This document shows positions 45,481 to 56,766 of a DNA stretch of 64,000 bases, piece after piece. The DNA comes from Bathymodiolus brooksi (Eukaryota > Mollusca > Bivalvia > Mytilida > Modiolidae). The notes under the pieces are model-generated. The model was not told where the DNA came from. It saw only the letters and a program-made list of their open reading frames with translations, and did not search any database. The position numbers and the translations under genes were made by a program. The stretch spans positions 51,866,203-51,930,202 of the forward strand of contig OY804586.1 of the NCBI GenBank assembly GCA_963680875.1, in the 5' to 3' direction. Every line of letters starts with the position of its first letter. The stretch's first letter is position 1.

Positions 45481-47825
45481 CTGGCATACCTTTCTATCCC
45501 ATTTTTATGGTACCATAATTAAAAATGCAGCCATTTCTAAATTGTATCCTAAAGGTTAGGGGAAGTAACACATTTCCCTCCTCCCTTGTCGTTCGACTCC
45601 TATGCCTCTGAATGGGTCAAATAAGCTTCAGTGTTATTGAGTCAGGAATCTAATGAAAGTTTTTCTGGTAGGTACTAGGTTCATGTGGAGCGAATGATAA
45701 GAATCGGTCGCCGAATAAACGTGGATGTGTTAGAAGACATCCTTTAAAACGGTGCTTTATTTGTACCCTTTTCGTTAAAATTTGACAGTTGTTTTGGACT
45801 TTCTGTCATTGCAAGATAAACACAATATATGTACAGTGCTGGTAAAAATAAAATGCATTTACTATCATAACCAAACGGGCCAGAAAAACTGGCAAAAGGC
45901 TCGTTGTTGGAATTATTCGAGCTCGTGCAAGGCAAAATTATCCGACCATAGACACTGTGTCCTTTTTTCCTGCAACTTTCGGCATCTCCTAATGACAAAT
46001 AGTTGGTCAAAAATTACATGACAGGTGCCACTTGTAGAGCGGGAGATGTAGACTCTTCGGGGGCAACTTCGTCCCCCGGGTTTTAGTCGTGTTAGCGTTG
46101 TTGAATATTCATTTTTCTGTGTAGTGTTTTGTAGAGCATTGTTTTTTCTTTTTGTTCTTTTCCAATTTTACGTTTTCTGCTTGCCTCTTTCGTGTCCTCA
46201 GACTGTTCTTGTCGTTGATGGCCTGTTGCAAGGCAAACTTATGCATTTTATGCTCTGTAATTTTTTCTTCCTGAATTTAAGCTTCAACATCAATAGGCCC
46301 ATCGCTGTGCCTCTGTTATCCAATGGTGGCATTAGGAGACTCGAGGCCCAATGCTATTCCCTGTAAAACCTGCAATGAGTTGGTGTTTGAAGTTGAACAC
46401 CCGAGAGTAGATAACTACACAATGGGTCAAATTGGGAGCAATTGGTCCAATTGATTTAAGGCCGACCCAGATTTTAACAACCTCATTTATTGTTTATTTT
46501 TTTTTAATTGTTCTCGCCATGCATGCAATATTGCTCACTAAGCGTTGACATTGAAAATAAATATATCAATATGCATGAAAATGTTGCCAAGCAACGGACC
46601 ACCAATCTCCAAGTCAAGCAAACTGTTGATCATTACGAACTGCCGCATGTTGTTTTTACATTATGAAAACGTAGATATCAAATTTAGTGCGCACAACGCG
46701 TTTCTGGAAAAACCTTCATCAGGTAAGCTCAAAACCGAAAGATTGGAAAGCCAAGTAATTTTCAAAGTGTTTGGGAGCAATAAAACCAAAGAGCCTAAAC
46801 AGGATAGCCAAAATCAGCTAAGGTCACCTATGCCTGAGGGAGGAGAGCCTTAGTTTTGATAATAATTACATTATTTAGGAACTGCAGATTTCAATGAACA
46901 TATATCTAATAAACCATGTCAGTGCCAAAACACTGAATATAGCTGAAATAGTCCCCCACTTTAGGTACATCAACAGCCCATCACCCCTACTATATATCAA
47001 CGTGGATTTATAAATTGAATACAAATTGTCAGTTTTGTTTATGTGTTGAAATTCTAATGACATGACCTTTGCCCTCTAAAAGATGTCATATCATCAGCCT
47101 CAGTACAAAAAGGTTAATGACTCGGCATCATGTGACCGGACTAGATGGGGTTATATGAATGATCGGAAAGTTGTGGATTTATATTTTAGGTTTCTGCTCT
47201 TTCTGCGACATTATCTCACATTAAGGCTTGTGAAGTACTGTGCAAGTAATTTTATTCGAGAGTGTCAATTTTCATGGTGTCCGGAAAATTTCTTAATCCG
47301 TGGATAAGTGAGTAACGTGCGTAGAGAGCATTACGCTACTTGCACGCTAAAGACCACCTTTGTAGATTTCGACAAAGAGTAAGCGCATTGCAATAGTTTC
47401 AAATAACGAGATCATATGGTAGCTGAATTTACAACTACCTGTGCAAGCAGTGTCTATCAGCACTAATTAACGTTTATTATGAAGTTTGTATTCACATAAT
47501 TACTCAGGGAACGACCAATCAACTTTTGAGGGGAGGGACTATCTTTTACCTCATCAAGAAAAATGAACATAGATAATTGTTTCTTTTTCTTCAGATTTTA
47601 GTAATATACACTTCCATTGTGGGGATAGCATGGCGCTTGGAATGGCAGGCATCTTTGCTAAAATTGCATAGAAAAAACATTATTACCTATTAATTCAAAA
47701 CAATTCTGTGAAAGTATTATAATTCGTGTAGTGCCATTTCTTGCGGAATTCGTGTTTCATTAAAACCACGAAATATAATGTAAAACGAAATGAAAAAAAT
47801 TCCATATTATTATTTTGTGCCAATT
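45481..47825. other. Non-genic interval with degenerate dispersed repeats
   Basis: No gene supported; ORFs of 62-102 codons at 45,744, 45,782, 46,124, 46,545, 46,875 and 47,083 have no recognised domain. Two dispersed repeats are visible: TTGGGAGCAATTGGTCCAAT near 46,431 (inverse copy near 35,720), and a segment around 46,700-46,850 (CTGGAAAAACCTTCATCAGG, AGGATAGCCAAAATCAGC, GGTCACCTAT) partly shared with 33,131. The stretch before 47,826 has CCACGAAATATAATG-like words that may be decayed units of the next satellite. Confidence 0.45.
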
Positions 47826-50573
47826 ATGAAACCAGGAAGCTTACTCGAACCACGAATATAAATAACACATGATCCCAGGAAGTTTACTCGAACCATGAAA
47901 ATAAAGAACCCACGATACCAGGAAACTTACTCGAATCACGAATATGAAGAACCCTCGATACCAGGAAGCTTACTCGAACAAGGAAAATAAAGAACGCCCG
48001 ATACCAGGCAGTTTACTCGAACCATGAATATAAAGAACCCCCGATACCAGGAAGTTTACTCGAACCACGAATATAAAGAACACCCGATACCAGGAAGCTT
48101 ACTCGAACCACATATAAAGAACCCCTGATACCAGGAAGCTTAGACGAACCAGGAATATACAAAAACACGATACCAAGAAGCTTACTCAACCAGGAATATA
48201 AAGAACCCACGATACCAGGAAGTTTACTCGAACCACGAATATAAAGAACCCACGATACCAGGAAGTTTACTCGAACCACAAAAAAAAAGAACCCACGATA
48301 CCAGGAAGTTTACTCGAACCACGAATATAAAGAACACACGATCCCAGGAAGTTTGCTCGAACCACGAATATAAAGAACCCACGAAAACATGAAACTTACT
48401 CGAACCACGAATATAAAGAACGCCCGATACCAGGAAATTTACTCGAACCACGAATAAAAAGAACCCATGATACCGGGAAGTTTACTCGAACCACGAATAT
48501 AAAGAACCCACGATCCTATCAAGCTTATTCGAACCACTAATATAAAGAACCCACGATACCAGCAAGCTTACTCGAACCACGAATATAAAGAAGCCACGAT
48601 ACCAGGACGTTTACTCGAATCATGAATATAAAGAACCCACGATCCCATCAAGCTTGCTGGAACCAGGAATATAAAGAACCCACGATACAAGGAAGTTTAC
48701 TCGAACCAGGAATATAAAGAACTTACAATACCAGCAATCTTACTCGAACCACGAATATAAAGAACCCACGATCCTATCAAGCTTATTCGAACCACTAATA
48801 TAAAGAACCCACGATACCAGCAAGCTTACTCGAACCACGAATATAAAGAAGCCACGATACCAGGACGTTTACTCGAATCATGAATATAAAGAACCCACGA
48901 TCCCATCAAGCTTGCTGGAACCAGGAATATAAAGAACCCACGATACAAGGAAGTTTACTCGAACCAGGAATATAAAGAACTTACAATACCAGCAATCTTA
49001 CTCGAACCACGAATATAAAGAATCCGCGATACCAGGAAATTTACTCGAACAACGAATATAAAGAACCCACGACACCATGAGGCTTACTCGAACCACGAAT
49101 ATAAAGAACCCACGATGCCAGAAAGTTTATTCGAACCACGAATAAAAAGAACCCACGATACCAGGAAGTTACTCGAACCACGAATATAAAGAACCCACGA
49201 TACCATGAAGCTTACTCGAACCACGAATATAAAGAACTCCCGATACAAGAAAATTTACTCGAACCACGAATATAAAGAACCCACGATCCCATTGAAGCTT
49301 ACTCGAACCACGAATGCAAAGAACCCACGATGCCATGAGGCTTACTCAAACCACGAATATAAAGAACCCACGATCCCAGGAAGTTTGGTCGAACCACGAA
49401 TGCAAGGAACCCACGATGCCATGAGGCTTACTCAAACCACGAATATAAAGAACCCACGGTACCAGGAAGTTTACTCCAACCACGAATATAAAGAACCCAC
49501 GATCCTATCAAGCTTACTCGAACCACGAATATAAAGAACCCACGATACCAGGAAACTTACTCGAACCACGAATATAAAGAACCTACGATACCAGGACGTT
49601 TACTCGAATCATGAATATAAAGAACCCATGATCCCATCAAGCTTGCTGGAACCAGGAATATAAAGAACTCACAATACCAGCAAGCTTACTCGAACCACGA
49701 ATATAAAGAACCCGAGATACCAGGAAAATTACTCGAACAACGAATATAAAGAACACACGACACCGTGAGGCTTACTCAAACCACGAAATATAAAGAACCC
49801 ACGATGCCAGAAAGCTTACTCGAACCACGAAGAAAAAGAACCCACGATACCAGGAAGTTACTCGAACAACGAATATAAAGAACCCACGATACCATGAAGC
49901 TTACTCGAACCACGAATATAAAGAACTCCCGATACAAGAAAATTTACTCGAACCACGAATATAAAGAACCCACGATACCAGGGAGTTTATTCGAATCATG
50001 GATATAGATAACCCACGATCCCATTGAAGCTTACTCGAACCACGAATGCAAAGAACCCACGATGCCATGAGGCTTACTCATGCCACGAATATAAAGAACC
50101 CACGATACCATGAAGATGACTCGAACCACGAAAATAAAGAACCCACGATACCAGGAAGTTTACTCGAACCACGAATATAAAGAATCCACAATACCATACA
50201 GTTTACTCGAATAACGAACATGAAGAGCCCGCGATCCTATGAAGTGTAGTCGACCCACGAATATAAAGAACCCACGATCCCATGAAGTTTACTCGAACCA
50301 AGTATATAAAGAATCCACAATCCCATAAAGTCTACTCGAGCCACGAATATAAAGAACCCACGATACCAGGAAGTTTACTCGAACCACGAATATAAAGAAA
50401 CCACGATCACAGGAAGCTTACTCGAGCCACAAATATAATGAACCCAAGATCCCACGAAGTTTACTCAAACCACAAAAATAAAGATCCCACGATCCCAGGA
50501 AGTTTGCTCGAACCACGAATATAAAAGAACCCACCATACCATGAAATCGAACTACGAATATAAAGAACCCACT
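47826..50573. repeat. 43-bp satellite/minisatellite array (about 64 units)
   Basis: The unit is CGAACCACGAATATAAAGAA, then CCCACGATACCAGGAAGTTT, then ACT (43 bp). Starts at 48,018 and 48,061 show the period. Units vary at several sites (AAGCTT/AAGTTT, GATACC/GATCCC, occasional losses of 1-7 bp). A six-unit segment is duplicated: the GATCCTATCAAGCTTATTCG variant near 48,512 recurs 258 bp later near 48,770, followed by identical neighbours. Since 43 is not a multiple of 3, three units give 43 codons and long spurious ORFs appear on both strands (48,013-48,451 minus, 49,205-49,534 plus). More divergent than the 51-bp array, so probably older or less homogenised. Confidence 0.95.
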
Positions 50574-50904
50574 TTCACAGTATTGTACTAGAGACCTACT
50601 TTCATATACAAATACAAAATAAATGTTTTGTCAAATATTAAAATGTTTACATCATTAGGTGATGTTAGCGGGAGTGATATTCTATCTTCTTTGTGTATGG
50701 TAGATAATACAATTATAATGGAGATATAAAATATCGTGACAAAATCTTCCTTACGACAAATTAATTTGTGATTCTATGCTCTGGGCAAAGTATATACGAT
50801 GTCAAACACTTTCGTGTGCTTCTAATAAACTGACGTAATTGAAAACAAAAGCAATTACATTGCAAATGATGACAAATATTGATTTTATACTGCTGTCAGT
50901 ACAT
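50574..50904. other. Non-genic AT-rich interval
   Basis: Nothing recognised between the 43-bp array and the SINE. The sequence is AT-rich without ORFs of note. Confidence 0.5.
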
Positions 50905-51145
50905 GGCCATGATCGTATGGTAGTTGGAGTTACAACTACATATGGAAAGACTGCCTATCACCACTGATGGTGTGAGTTCGAATCTCTATCAGGGCGATGT
51001 GTACAACGTTATGTGATAAGGTTTGTCAGTGACTTGCGACAGGTAGATGGTTTTCTCCGGGTCCTCCGGTTTCCTCCACCAGTAACACTGAATGCCACGA
51101 TATAACTGAAATATTGTTGAAAGTGGTGTTAAACACAACCAAACA
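50905..51145 (+). mobile_element. SINE family S1, nearly full length, with 7-bp flanking duplication
   Basis: Begins GGCCATGATCGTATGGTAGT, with A-box-like TGGTAGTTGGAGTT, B-box-like GAGTTCGAATCTC, body GTACAACGTTATGTGATAAG and CTTGCGACAGGTAGATGG, then TTTTCTCCGGGTCCTCCGGT, TTCCTCCACCAGTAACACTG and the 3' end CCACGATATAACTGAAATAT and GTTAAACACAACCAAACA. AGTACAT at 50,898-50,904 and 51,146-51,152 is a likely target duplication. This copy shows the complete middle segment missing from the 34,236 copy. Confidence 0.93.
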
Positions 51146-51181
51146 AGTACATTTACCGACTATATAAAGATAGCGTCCTGT

Positions 51182-51403
51182 GTAAAGTCGACTGGTACCC
51201 TATGTCTAATATAGAGCGAAGCGAAATAGACACTGGTCGAACAGGGAATCAGACGTTCTACGTAAAGTCGACAGGTACCCAATGTTTTAATAAGCGCGAA
51301 GCGTCATAGACACTGGTCTAACAGGGAATCAGACGTTCTACATAAAGTCGACAGGTACCCAAAGTTTTAATAAGAGCGAAGCGTCATAGACACCGGTCGA
51401 ACA
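51182..51403. repeat. 80-bp tandem repeat, about 2.8 copies
   Basis: Units start GTAAAGTCGACTGGTACCC (51,182), GTAAAGTCGACAGGTACCC (51,262) and ATAAAGTCGACAGGTACCC (51,342), exactly 80 bp apart. Each contains GCGAAGCG followed by ATAGACACYGGTC and, in the first two, ACAGGGAATCAGACGTTCTA. No coding signal was seen. Confidence 0.9.
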
Positions 51404-51500
51404 CTGAAGACACCCAAATGGTATTTCAAGCAAAATGTCAAATATTGTTTTCCTTTTTGTGTGTAAATTTAACCATTTTGTGTAAATGTGACATTGCAGT

Positions 51501-51640
51501 ATAGACACAATACACGTACATTGTCGGAAAAGATCAAGTTTATTAGTACTTGAAACAGAAAGAAAAAGTCGCTTTACTTCCTGTTACTAAAGCTCGTGCA
51601 AATAAATTGTATATTTGCCGACAATGTACGTATAGTGTTT
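51501..51640. mobile_element. Small inverted-repeat element (MITE-like), about 140 bp
   Basis: CGTACATTGTCGG (51,515-51,527) is the perfect reverse complement of CCGACAATGTACG (51,618-51,630). Imperfect pairing extends outward (AGACACAATACA against AAACACTATA). The 90-bp interior is unremarkable. No clear target duplication was found, so the family is unknown. Confidence 0.6.
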
Positions 51641-51716
51641 ATAAAATACCGACGGTTAGGTATAACATTAAAAGTACTGTTGCAGACAAAGTCCGTTGTA
51701 GATATGTAGCAAATAG

Positions 51717-51801
51717 AGATCATCGTTGCCACGATCCTCTGGTAGCTGGACATCCAGATACCTATGCAATCAGTGTCTATAACCATTAAAGTTGCACTCG
51801 G
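51717..51801 (+). mobile_element. SINE S1 5' fragment (tRNA-like head)
   Basis: CATCGTTGCCACGATCCTCT then GGTAGCTGGACATCC, ATGCAATCAGTGTCTATAAC and GTTGCACTCGG match the S1 head and tRNA-like region; the body is missing. Downstream to 52,085 no gene or repeat was recognised. Confidence 0.72.
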
Positions 51802-52084
51802 AACTCTTCTAATGTTTTGCCAAGCAACAATAGTCCTAGACGTGATACAATAGCGGCCATTTCTCTTAAAATCACGTGACGCTTAGAATTCTAGTGGCAA
51901 AACAGTCAAAATATTGCTTCTAACGATTGCATAATATCTAATGGTTTGGGCTTCAACTCAAAGAGATATTTCCAAGAAAAACCTCGCAACCTGTTAATCC
52001 ATGAGAAAGATGGCCGTCATGAATTTTGTTCATATGCGCATTAATAAACTAGTAAATCGTTGTCTGATGAATTGAAATGTTGAC

Positions 52085-52379
52085 GTCGGATCAAAACCAA
52101 AGACTATACCATTGGTCTTTGTTGTTTTTTTCGCTAAGCAAGCCGCATTAAGGAGAAAGTGCAAAGACAATGTTCCTGGGAATCAGAATAATGTGTCTTC
52201 GTGGAGCGACATGTCTACTCGCGGTCTTTTTCAATGAGCTAGCACTATGAAAATACAACAAAGCATATTGATCTAGTTGTAGAGTACAAAGAGGACATCA
52301 TCATCATCTCAACGAATGTAATTTGTTTTCACCATGATATAGCTTAAAAATTGCTCATTAGGTGTGAAACAATAACCAT
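52085..52379 (+). mobile_element. SINE family S2, head missing
   Basis: Starts in the S2 body at GTCGGATCAAAACCAAAGAC and includes GCCGCATTAAGGAGAAAGTG, GTGTCTTCGTGGAGCGACAT, GAGCTAGCACTATGAAAATA and the 3' end ATATAGCTTAAAAATTGCTC then AACAATAACCATTCATGC. The tRNA-like 5' head is absent or too diverged. Confidence 0.83.
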
Positions 52380-52598
52380 TCATGCATAAAATGTAATTAT
52401 ATTGAAGGTCACACAGAAACTGGGGCATTCGTTTTCTCTCTCCTGACATATTAATAAGAAAATTACTGCGCAGAAGAAATTCAACATCAAAATATCGTAT
52501 TCATTAAAGCTTGTTTTATTTATTTTAATTGCTACAGTACATATCTTTATAATTAATAAAATACTAGTACACATAAATCATCTTTGATTATTAACACC

Positions 52599-52950
52599 GC
52601 GTCGATGCTGTAATTGTTAGACTGCGGTAGATCGTGGATTCGATCCCCGGTCGGGTCAAACCAAAGACTATGAAATTGGTATTTGCTGCTTCTGCGCTAA
52701 GCATGCAGCATCAAGGAGAAACAGCAACGACTGGTTGGCTAGGAGTCAGGATAATGTGTCTGCGTGATGCGACATGTCTATCCACGGACTGTTGTTTCAG
52801 TCAACTAGCACTATAAAAATCCAACTCAGCGTCTTGATCTAGTACAAATCGGACATCATCATCATCATTTCATTGAAAATTAACTTGTATTCGCCATGAG
52901 ATAGCTGAACAATTGATAATTTGGCGTTTAACAACACTCACTCACTCATT
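52599..52950 (+). mobile_element. SINE family S2, full length (duplication copy 1)
   Basis: Head GCGTCGATGCTGTAATTGTT, B-box GGATTCGATCCCC, body GGTCAAACCAAAGACTATGA, CTGCGCTAAGCATGCAGCAT, TTGGCTAGGAGTCAGGATAA and GTTTCAGTCAACTAGCAC, 3' end GAGATAGCTGAACAATTGAT then GTTTAACAACACTCACTCAC. The 60-codon ORF on it is a SINE artefact. Confidence 0.9.
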
Positions 52951-53071
52951 CAAATGGTACCAATTTTCACTATTTCTCTTGACAAAAGTCTCAATAATAC
53001 ATACAGTGCATCTTCCACCGCTTAATATCACGTTTGATAGCATGATACATATATGTTTTCTCAATGTTAAT

Positions 53072-53195
53072 TGATTGATACCGCAAATATCAGCCTGTTG
53101 AGCCAGAATATGAAGTTTGTTGGCGAGTGAGCGAAGCGAACTAGTCACAAACATCATATTCTGTCGAGCAGGCCTATATTTTTTAGTATCAATCA
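53072..53195. repeat. Hairpin A: imperfect inverted repeat, arms about 50 bp, loop with GCGAAGCGAA
   Basis: The left arm carries TGATTGATAC, ATAT, GCCTG, CAGAATATGAAGTTTGT; the right arm carries the reverse complement in the order ACAAACATCATATTCTG, CAGGC, ATAT, GTATCAATCA. The loop is TGGCGAGTGAGCGAAGCGAA then CTAGT. An 84-codon minus ORF covers it but has no recognised domain. Confidence 0.85.
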
Positions 53196-53313
53196 TATTT
53201 ACATTCAGATGACATATTTATCATCCTTAAATCAAACATACACATGGATATATGGTACATTTATAGGTTTCGATATTTGTATTTTCGCGGGATATATCAC
53301 ATAATTATCAAAT

Positions 53314-53449
53314 AATTCATGGCACTAAGGGCCATATGACAGTTTATGGACCGGGATGTCACCCACAAAATAGTATATGGACCGAAGCGAATTTTGTGGG
53401 TGACAGACTGGTCCATAAACTGTCATTTGGCCGGAAGTGCCGTGAAATA
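53314..53449. repeat. Hairpin B: inverted repeat, arms about 58 bp, loop with CCGAAGCGAA
   Basis: Left arm AATTCATGGCACTAAGGGCC, ATATGACAGTTTATGGACC, GTCACCCACAAAAT; right arm ATTTTGTGGGTGAC, GGTCCATAAACTGTCATTTG, GGCCGGAAGTGCCGTGAAAT. Pairing is nearly complete with a few mismatches. The loop contains AGTATATGGACCGAAGCG. Confidence 0.9.
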
Positions 53450-53581
53450 TTTGTTATGTTATACTCAATACATGCAAATCTGTCAGACGACATGTTTTTG
53501 TTATCGTATATCTAAGACAAAAACGGGTTCGGACAAATCCGGAAGAAAACATTATATTGATCGGGCCCGGTCCATATTATA

Positions 53582-53724
53582 CAATTACTGCACTTGAACG
53601 AGATCAATATGAGGTTTTATGAAGCAGAGTACAACAATATTGAACTCGACTTTGCCTCGTTCAATATTGTTGTACTCTGCTCCATTAAACCTCATATTGA
53701 TCAAGTTCAAGTTTAGTAATTGTT
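53582..53724. repeat. Hairpin C: inverted repeat, arms about 64 bp, 13-nt loop
   Basis: Left arm CAATTACTGCACTTGAACGA, ATCAATATGAGGTTTTATGA, GCAGAGTACAACAATATTGA; right arm TCAATATTGTTGTACTCTGC, TCCATTAAACCTCATATTGA, TCAAGTTCAAGTTTAGTAATTG (shown in overlapping short parts). The loop is about ACTCGACTTTGCCTCGT. It is the longest hairpin in the window. Confidence 0.92.
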
Positions 53725-53734
53725 TTATTACATA

Positions 53735-53935
53735 AGATTCTTGAAAATTTTGAACTTTTATGAAATTTTTGAAATTTTTTGAAAATTTTTAAATTATGAA
53801 ATTATGAAATATTTATAAAATTTTGAAATTTTCAGAAAATTTTGAAATTTTTACAAAATTTTGAAATTTTATGAAATTTTTGAAATTTTTTGAAATTTTT
53901 ATTTTTTTTTATTTTTGACTTTTTATTTTTGTATA
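53735..53935. repeat. GAAATTTT-type low-complexity tract
   Basis: Irregular repetition of GAAATTTTT and AAAATTTTGAAATTT words ending in a T-rich run. It follows hairpin C directly and is duplicated at 57,430-57,630, with one base difference (C at 53,854, A at 57,549). Confidence 0.88.
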
Positions 53936-54803
53936 TTGTATGGGTGTTACTAAATGAGAGGGTGACAGTAATTTCATTCATTGATTTTGCATGAGAGTGC
54001 AATATGATTTTCTATTGCACAGAAATTGCTTTTTGCTAACCAATATGTTAGAAAATGGAATGTTACGTGTATTGCTTCTGGCCAATAGAAAAACAGTAAA
54101 ATAGAGCCTTATGTAATAATTCAAATTATTTCATCATTTTAAAGCTATTTACCAATTTCCAAAACATATAATTTTTTGGGTCAAAATCGTAGCTAATGCC
54201 TCTTTAACAAAATATACATAGTTCAAAGACAATGATTTAATATAATGAAAATTAAATGATCCACTCATTTTCATTAGCGGTTTTGTTTACCAATTCCGTT
54301 CCGGTTTAGAAAGCACAAACTTCACGACCTTGACGATGACGTAAGAAAACGTATCCCCCAGTAGAGGTTATCAAGAATTGTTTAAAGTACATTTTTGTAG
54401 AATGATGTTTGTTGATATTGCTGACACGGCAGTTCTTAATTAAATATATGTTTTAAAAAATGAAATGTTTACTACCTAATGGTGTTGATGAATTTTATTT
54501 ACTTTTGTCATCTTCACAGTAATTATTGCTTAAATGTTGGGAGAATTTGGTGATAACTCCTGCTGGCTGTTGATAAGTCCTGCTCAACTCACGCGGACTT
54601 TGATACGAGTTTTGCTTATGGAGTCAGCAGGTAGATATAGCGAGAGGGAAGGATGATAATATTAATTGCTGGCGATTGGGAGGTTCAGGAGGAGTTGGGA
54701 TACCTTTATTTGTTTATTAAATAATCGAGTTCAGAGAAATTTCTTTGTTGAAGGCTTCAAAGGTGAATTGATTTGTGTGAATATGCTTCGGGGTTTTTGC
54801 TAT
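53936..54803. other. Non-genic interval in duplication copy 1
   Basis: AT-rich, no ORF of note, no recognised repeat; the same sequence is in copy 2 at 57,631-58,498. A pair of similar words (GATAACTCCTGCTGGCTGTT and GATAAGTCCTGCTCAACTC near 54,551-54,590) is the only local structure noticed. Confidence 0.45.
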
Positions 54804-55022
54804 GGTGTTTAACGCCACTTTCAACAATATTTCCGTTATATCGTGGCGATCAGTTTTATTGGTGGAGGAAACGGGAGTACCAACTGGCAAACTTTATCAC
54901 ATAACGTTGTATCGAGAACAACTCACCTGAGCGGGGTTCGGGCTCGCTACTTTAGTGGTGGTAGGCACTGATTACACAGGAAGTTATAGATCCAACTACC
55001 TACCATACGATTACGACTATCC
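54804..55022 (-). mobile_element. SINE family S1 (duplication copy 1)
   Basis: On the plus strand it reads GGTGTTTAACGCCACTTTCA, ATATTTCCGTTATATCGTGG, TTTTATTGGTGGAGGAAACG, AACTTTATCACATAACGTTG and GATCCAACTACCTACCATAC, the reverse complement of the S1 body and tRNA-like head. Its duplicate is at 58,499-58,717. Confidence 0.9.
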
Positions 55023-56160
55023 GTAAATATGTTTCACAATTGTGTTATATGTAATACCGAAACATGAAAAACTGGTTTTGTACGCTTTATAATAAACGAA
55101 AGTGGTGCAATACTGTGTCTTTCACAATTGTTGAATTTAAAGTGTATAATAGATTTTCAAACGCATGCACATTTTTAGGGGAACACAATTCTTTATTAAT
55201 GTGTCTATGTTTGTGTATAAAGATGTAGCCGGGATATAACAAAATTATTTTGAATATGAATATTTTAGAGTACTAAAGATTTCCTTAAAAACTATAGTCC
55301 CCCACACACAGACGGGAACTAGGGATGGGCCAACAATTCAGTGGGGACCTGGAAGTGGGAGGTGTGACAAACATTGTAAATGGACTGAAAAGTCGGAAAA
55401 AATGTCGCTTGGCTTACCCTGTTTAGCGTGTTTGCCTCTTAGTTAATGATAATGTTTGGCTTCCATGCTAAAAATTCAAAAAGGGGGAAAAAACATAGTT
55501 CTCTCTCCTTTAAAAGTGGGAGGGGCATGAGCCCCCTTGCCCCGGCTTCTTCGCTCCTGGTACGGAGTCTTGAATTGTAGAACTAAGCTTTGATTTTGCG
55601 AAATAATAATCAAGTTGCGATAAATATAAATTAGTTTAACTAGGACTGGTGTAATTATTCCATGTAAATTTGTAAAAAAAAAAGAAGAAAAAGAAGCAAT
55701 CCTGTCTTAAATAGGGAAAAGTTGACAGTTCGCAAATCAAGTTTTATAGAATGTTTCAACTTTTTGCAGAACGACTATTTACAATAAGCATCAAACGGCA
55801 TATACATATATACAGTCGAATATTCTTATGTAGACATCGAATTGCCGAGTGATCGAGTAATTCACGTCGATTTTCCATAGTATTCAAGTTGTCCGAAATG
55901 AATTAAGATCATAACTTTTCTGGGAAGACCAAATCTTTACTTCCGGAAGGTCAGTGGTTTCCTCCAACGAAACAGACCGTAAATCTGAAATATTGTTGAA
56001 ATAGAAACTAGACACATAGATCCAAAGCAGTGTCTGTTGTGTTTGAGACCAATGCACCTATGCATTTTTTATCTAAGTAGTAAATAGTCTCAAGTCTGTT
56101 GTAAAGTTTGGATCTTTTGATTTGGCAAAAGTCTTATGTTGCCATATAATGACGTTCATG
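55023..56160. other. Non-genic interval with S1 3' fragment and G/C-rich patch
   Basis: No gene supported. Around 55,300-55,570 a GGGA/GGGG-rich patch (GTGGGGACCTGGAAGTGGG) ends in GCATGAGCCCCCTTGCCCCG. At 55,955-56,002 (plus strand) GGTTTCCTCCAACGAAACAG and CTGAAATATTGTTGAAAT form a partial S1 3' end. Duplicated at 58,718-59,855. Confidence 0.5.
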
Positions 56161-56293
56161 CTGCGCAGAAGAAATTCAACATCAAAATATCGTATTCATT
56201 AAAGCTTGTTTTATTTATTTTAATTGCTACAGTACATATCTTTATAATTAATAAAATACTAGTACACATAAATCATCTTTGATTATTAACACC

Positions 56294-56645
56294 GCGTCGA
56301 TGCTGTAATTGTTAGACTGCGGTAGATCGTGGATTCGATCCCCGGTCGGGTCAAACCAAAGACTATGAAATTGGTATTTGCTGTTTCTGCGCTAAGCATG
56401 CAGCATCAAGGAGAAACAGCAACGACTGGTTGGCTAGGAGTCAGGATAATGTGTCTGCGTGATGCGACATGTCTATCCACGGACTGTTGTTTCAGTCAAC
56501 TAGCACTATAAAAATCCAACTCAGCGTCTTGATCTAGTACAAATCGGACATCATCATCATCATTTCATTGAAAATTAACTTGTATTCGCCATGAGATAGC
56601 TGAACAATTGATAATTTGGCGTTTAACAACACTCACTCACTCATT
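56294..56645 (+). mobile_element. SINE family S2 (duplication copy 2)
   Basis: Duplicate of the S2 element at 52,599, offset 3,695 bp, with one substitution at 56,384. Confidence 0.9.
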
Positions 56646-56766
56646 CAAATGGTACCAATTTTCACTATTTCTCTTGACAAAAGTCTCAATAATACATACA
56701 GTGCATCTTCCACCGCTTAATATCACGTTTGATAGCATGATACATATATGTTTTCTCAATGTTAAT

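Larger units (their letters stand above)
52466..56160. repeat. 3,695-bp tandem segmental duplication, copy 1
   Basis: From CTGCGCAGAAGAAATTCAAC to ACGTTCATG, directly followed by copy 2. It contains an S2 SINE, three large hairpins, a GAAATTTT-rich tract, an S1 SINE (minus) and a partial S1 3' end. The last 7-8 bases belong to the 5' edge of the S1 SINE intact at 59,849, so the duplication happened after that SINE was present. Confidence 0.97.

Noticed and set aside
45195..45522. Proline-rich and glycine-rich ORFs on both strands
   Set aside because: Explained by the G-rich 56-bp repeat and G17 tract.
46545..46853. 102-codon ORF, possible small gene
   Set aside because: Overlaps a segment similar to one near 33,131, has no domain and no start context; more likely a repeat remnant.
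48013..49534. Repetitive ORFs (75-109 codons) suggesting a repeat protein
   Set aside because: The 43-bp unit rotates through three frames and yields spurious repeats of 43 residues on both strands; unit length variants break the frame.
52634..53597. Duplicated ORF set (60, 84 and 83 codons) as a conserved gene cluster
   Set aside because: They lie over the S2 SINE and hairpins; identity between copies reflects the recent 3.7-kb duplication, not selection.
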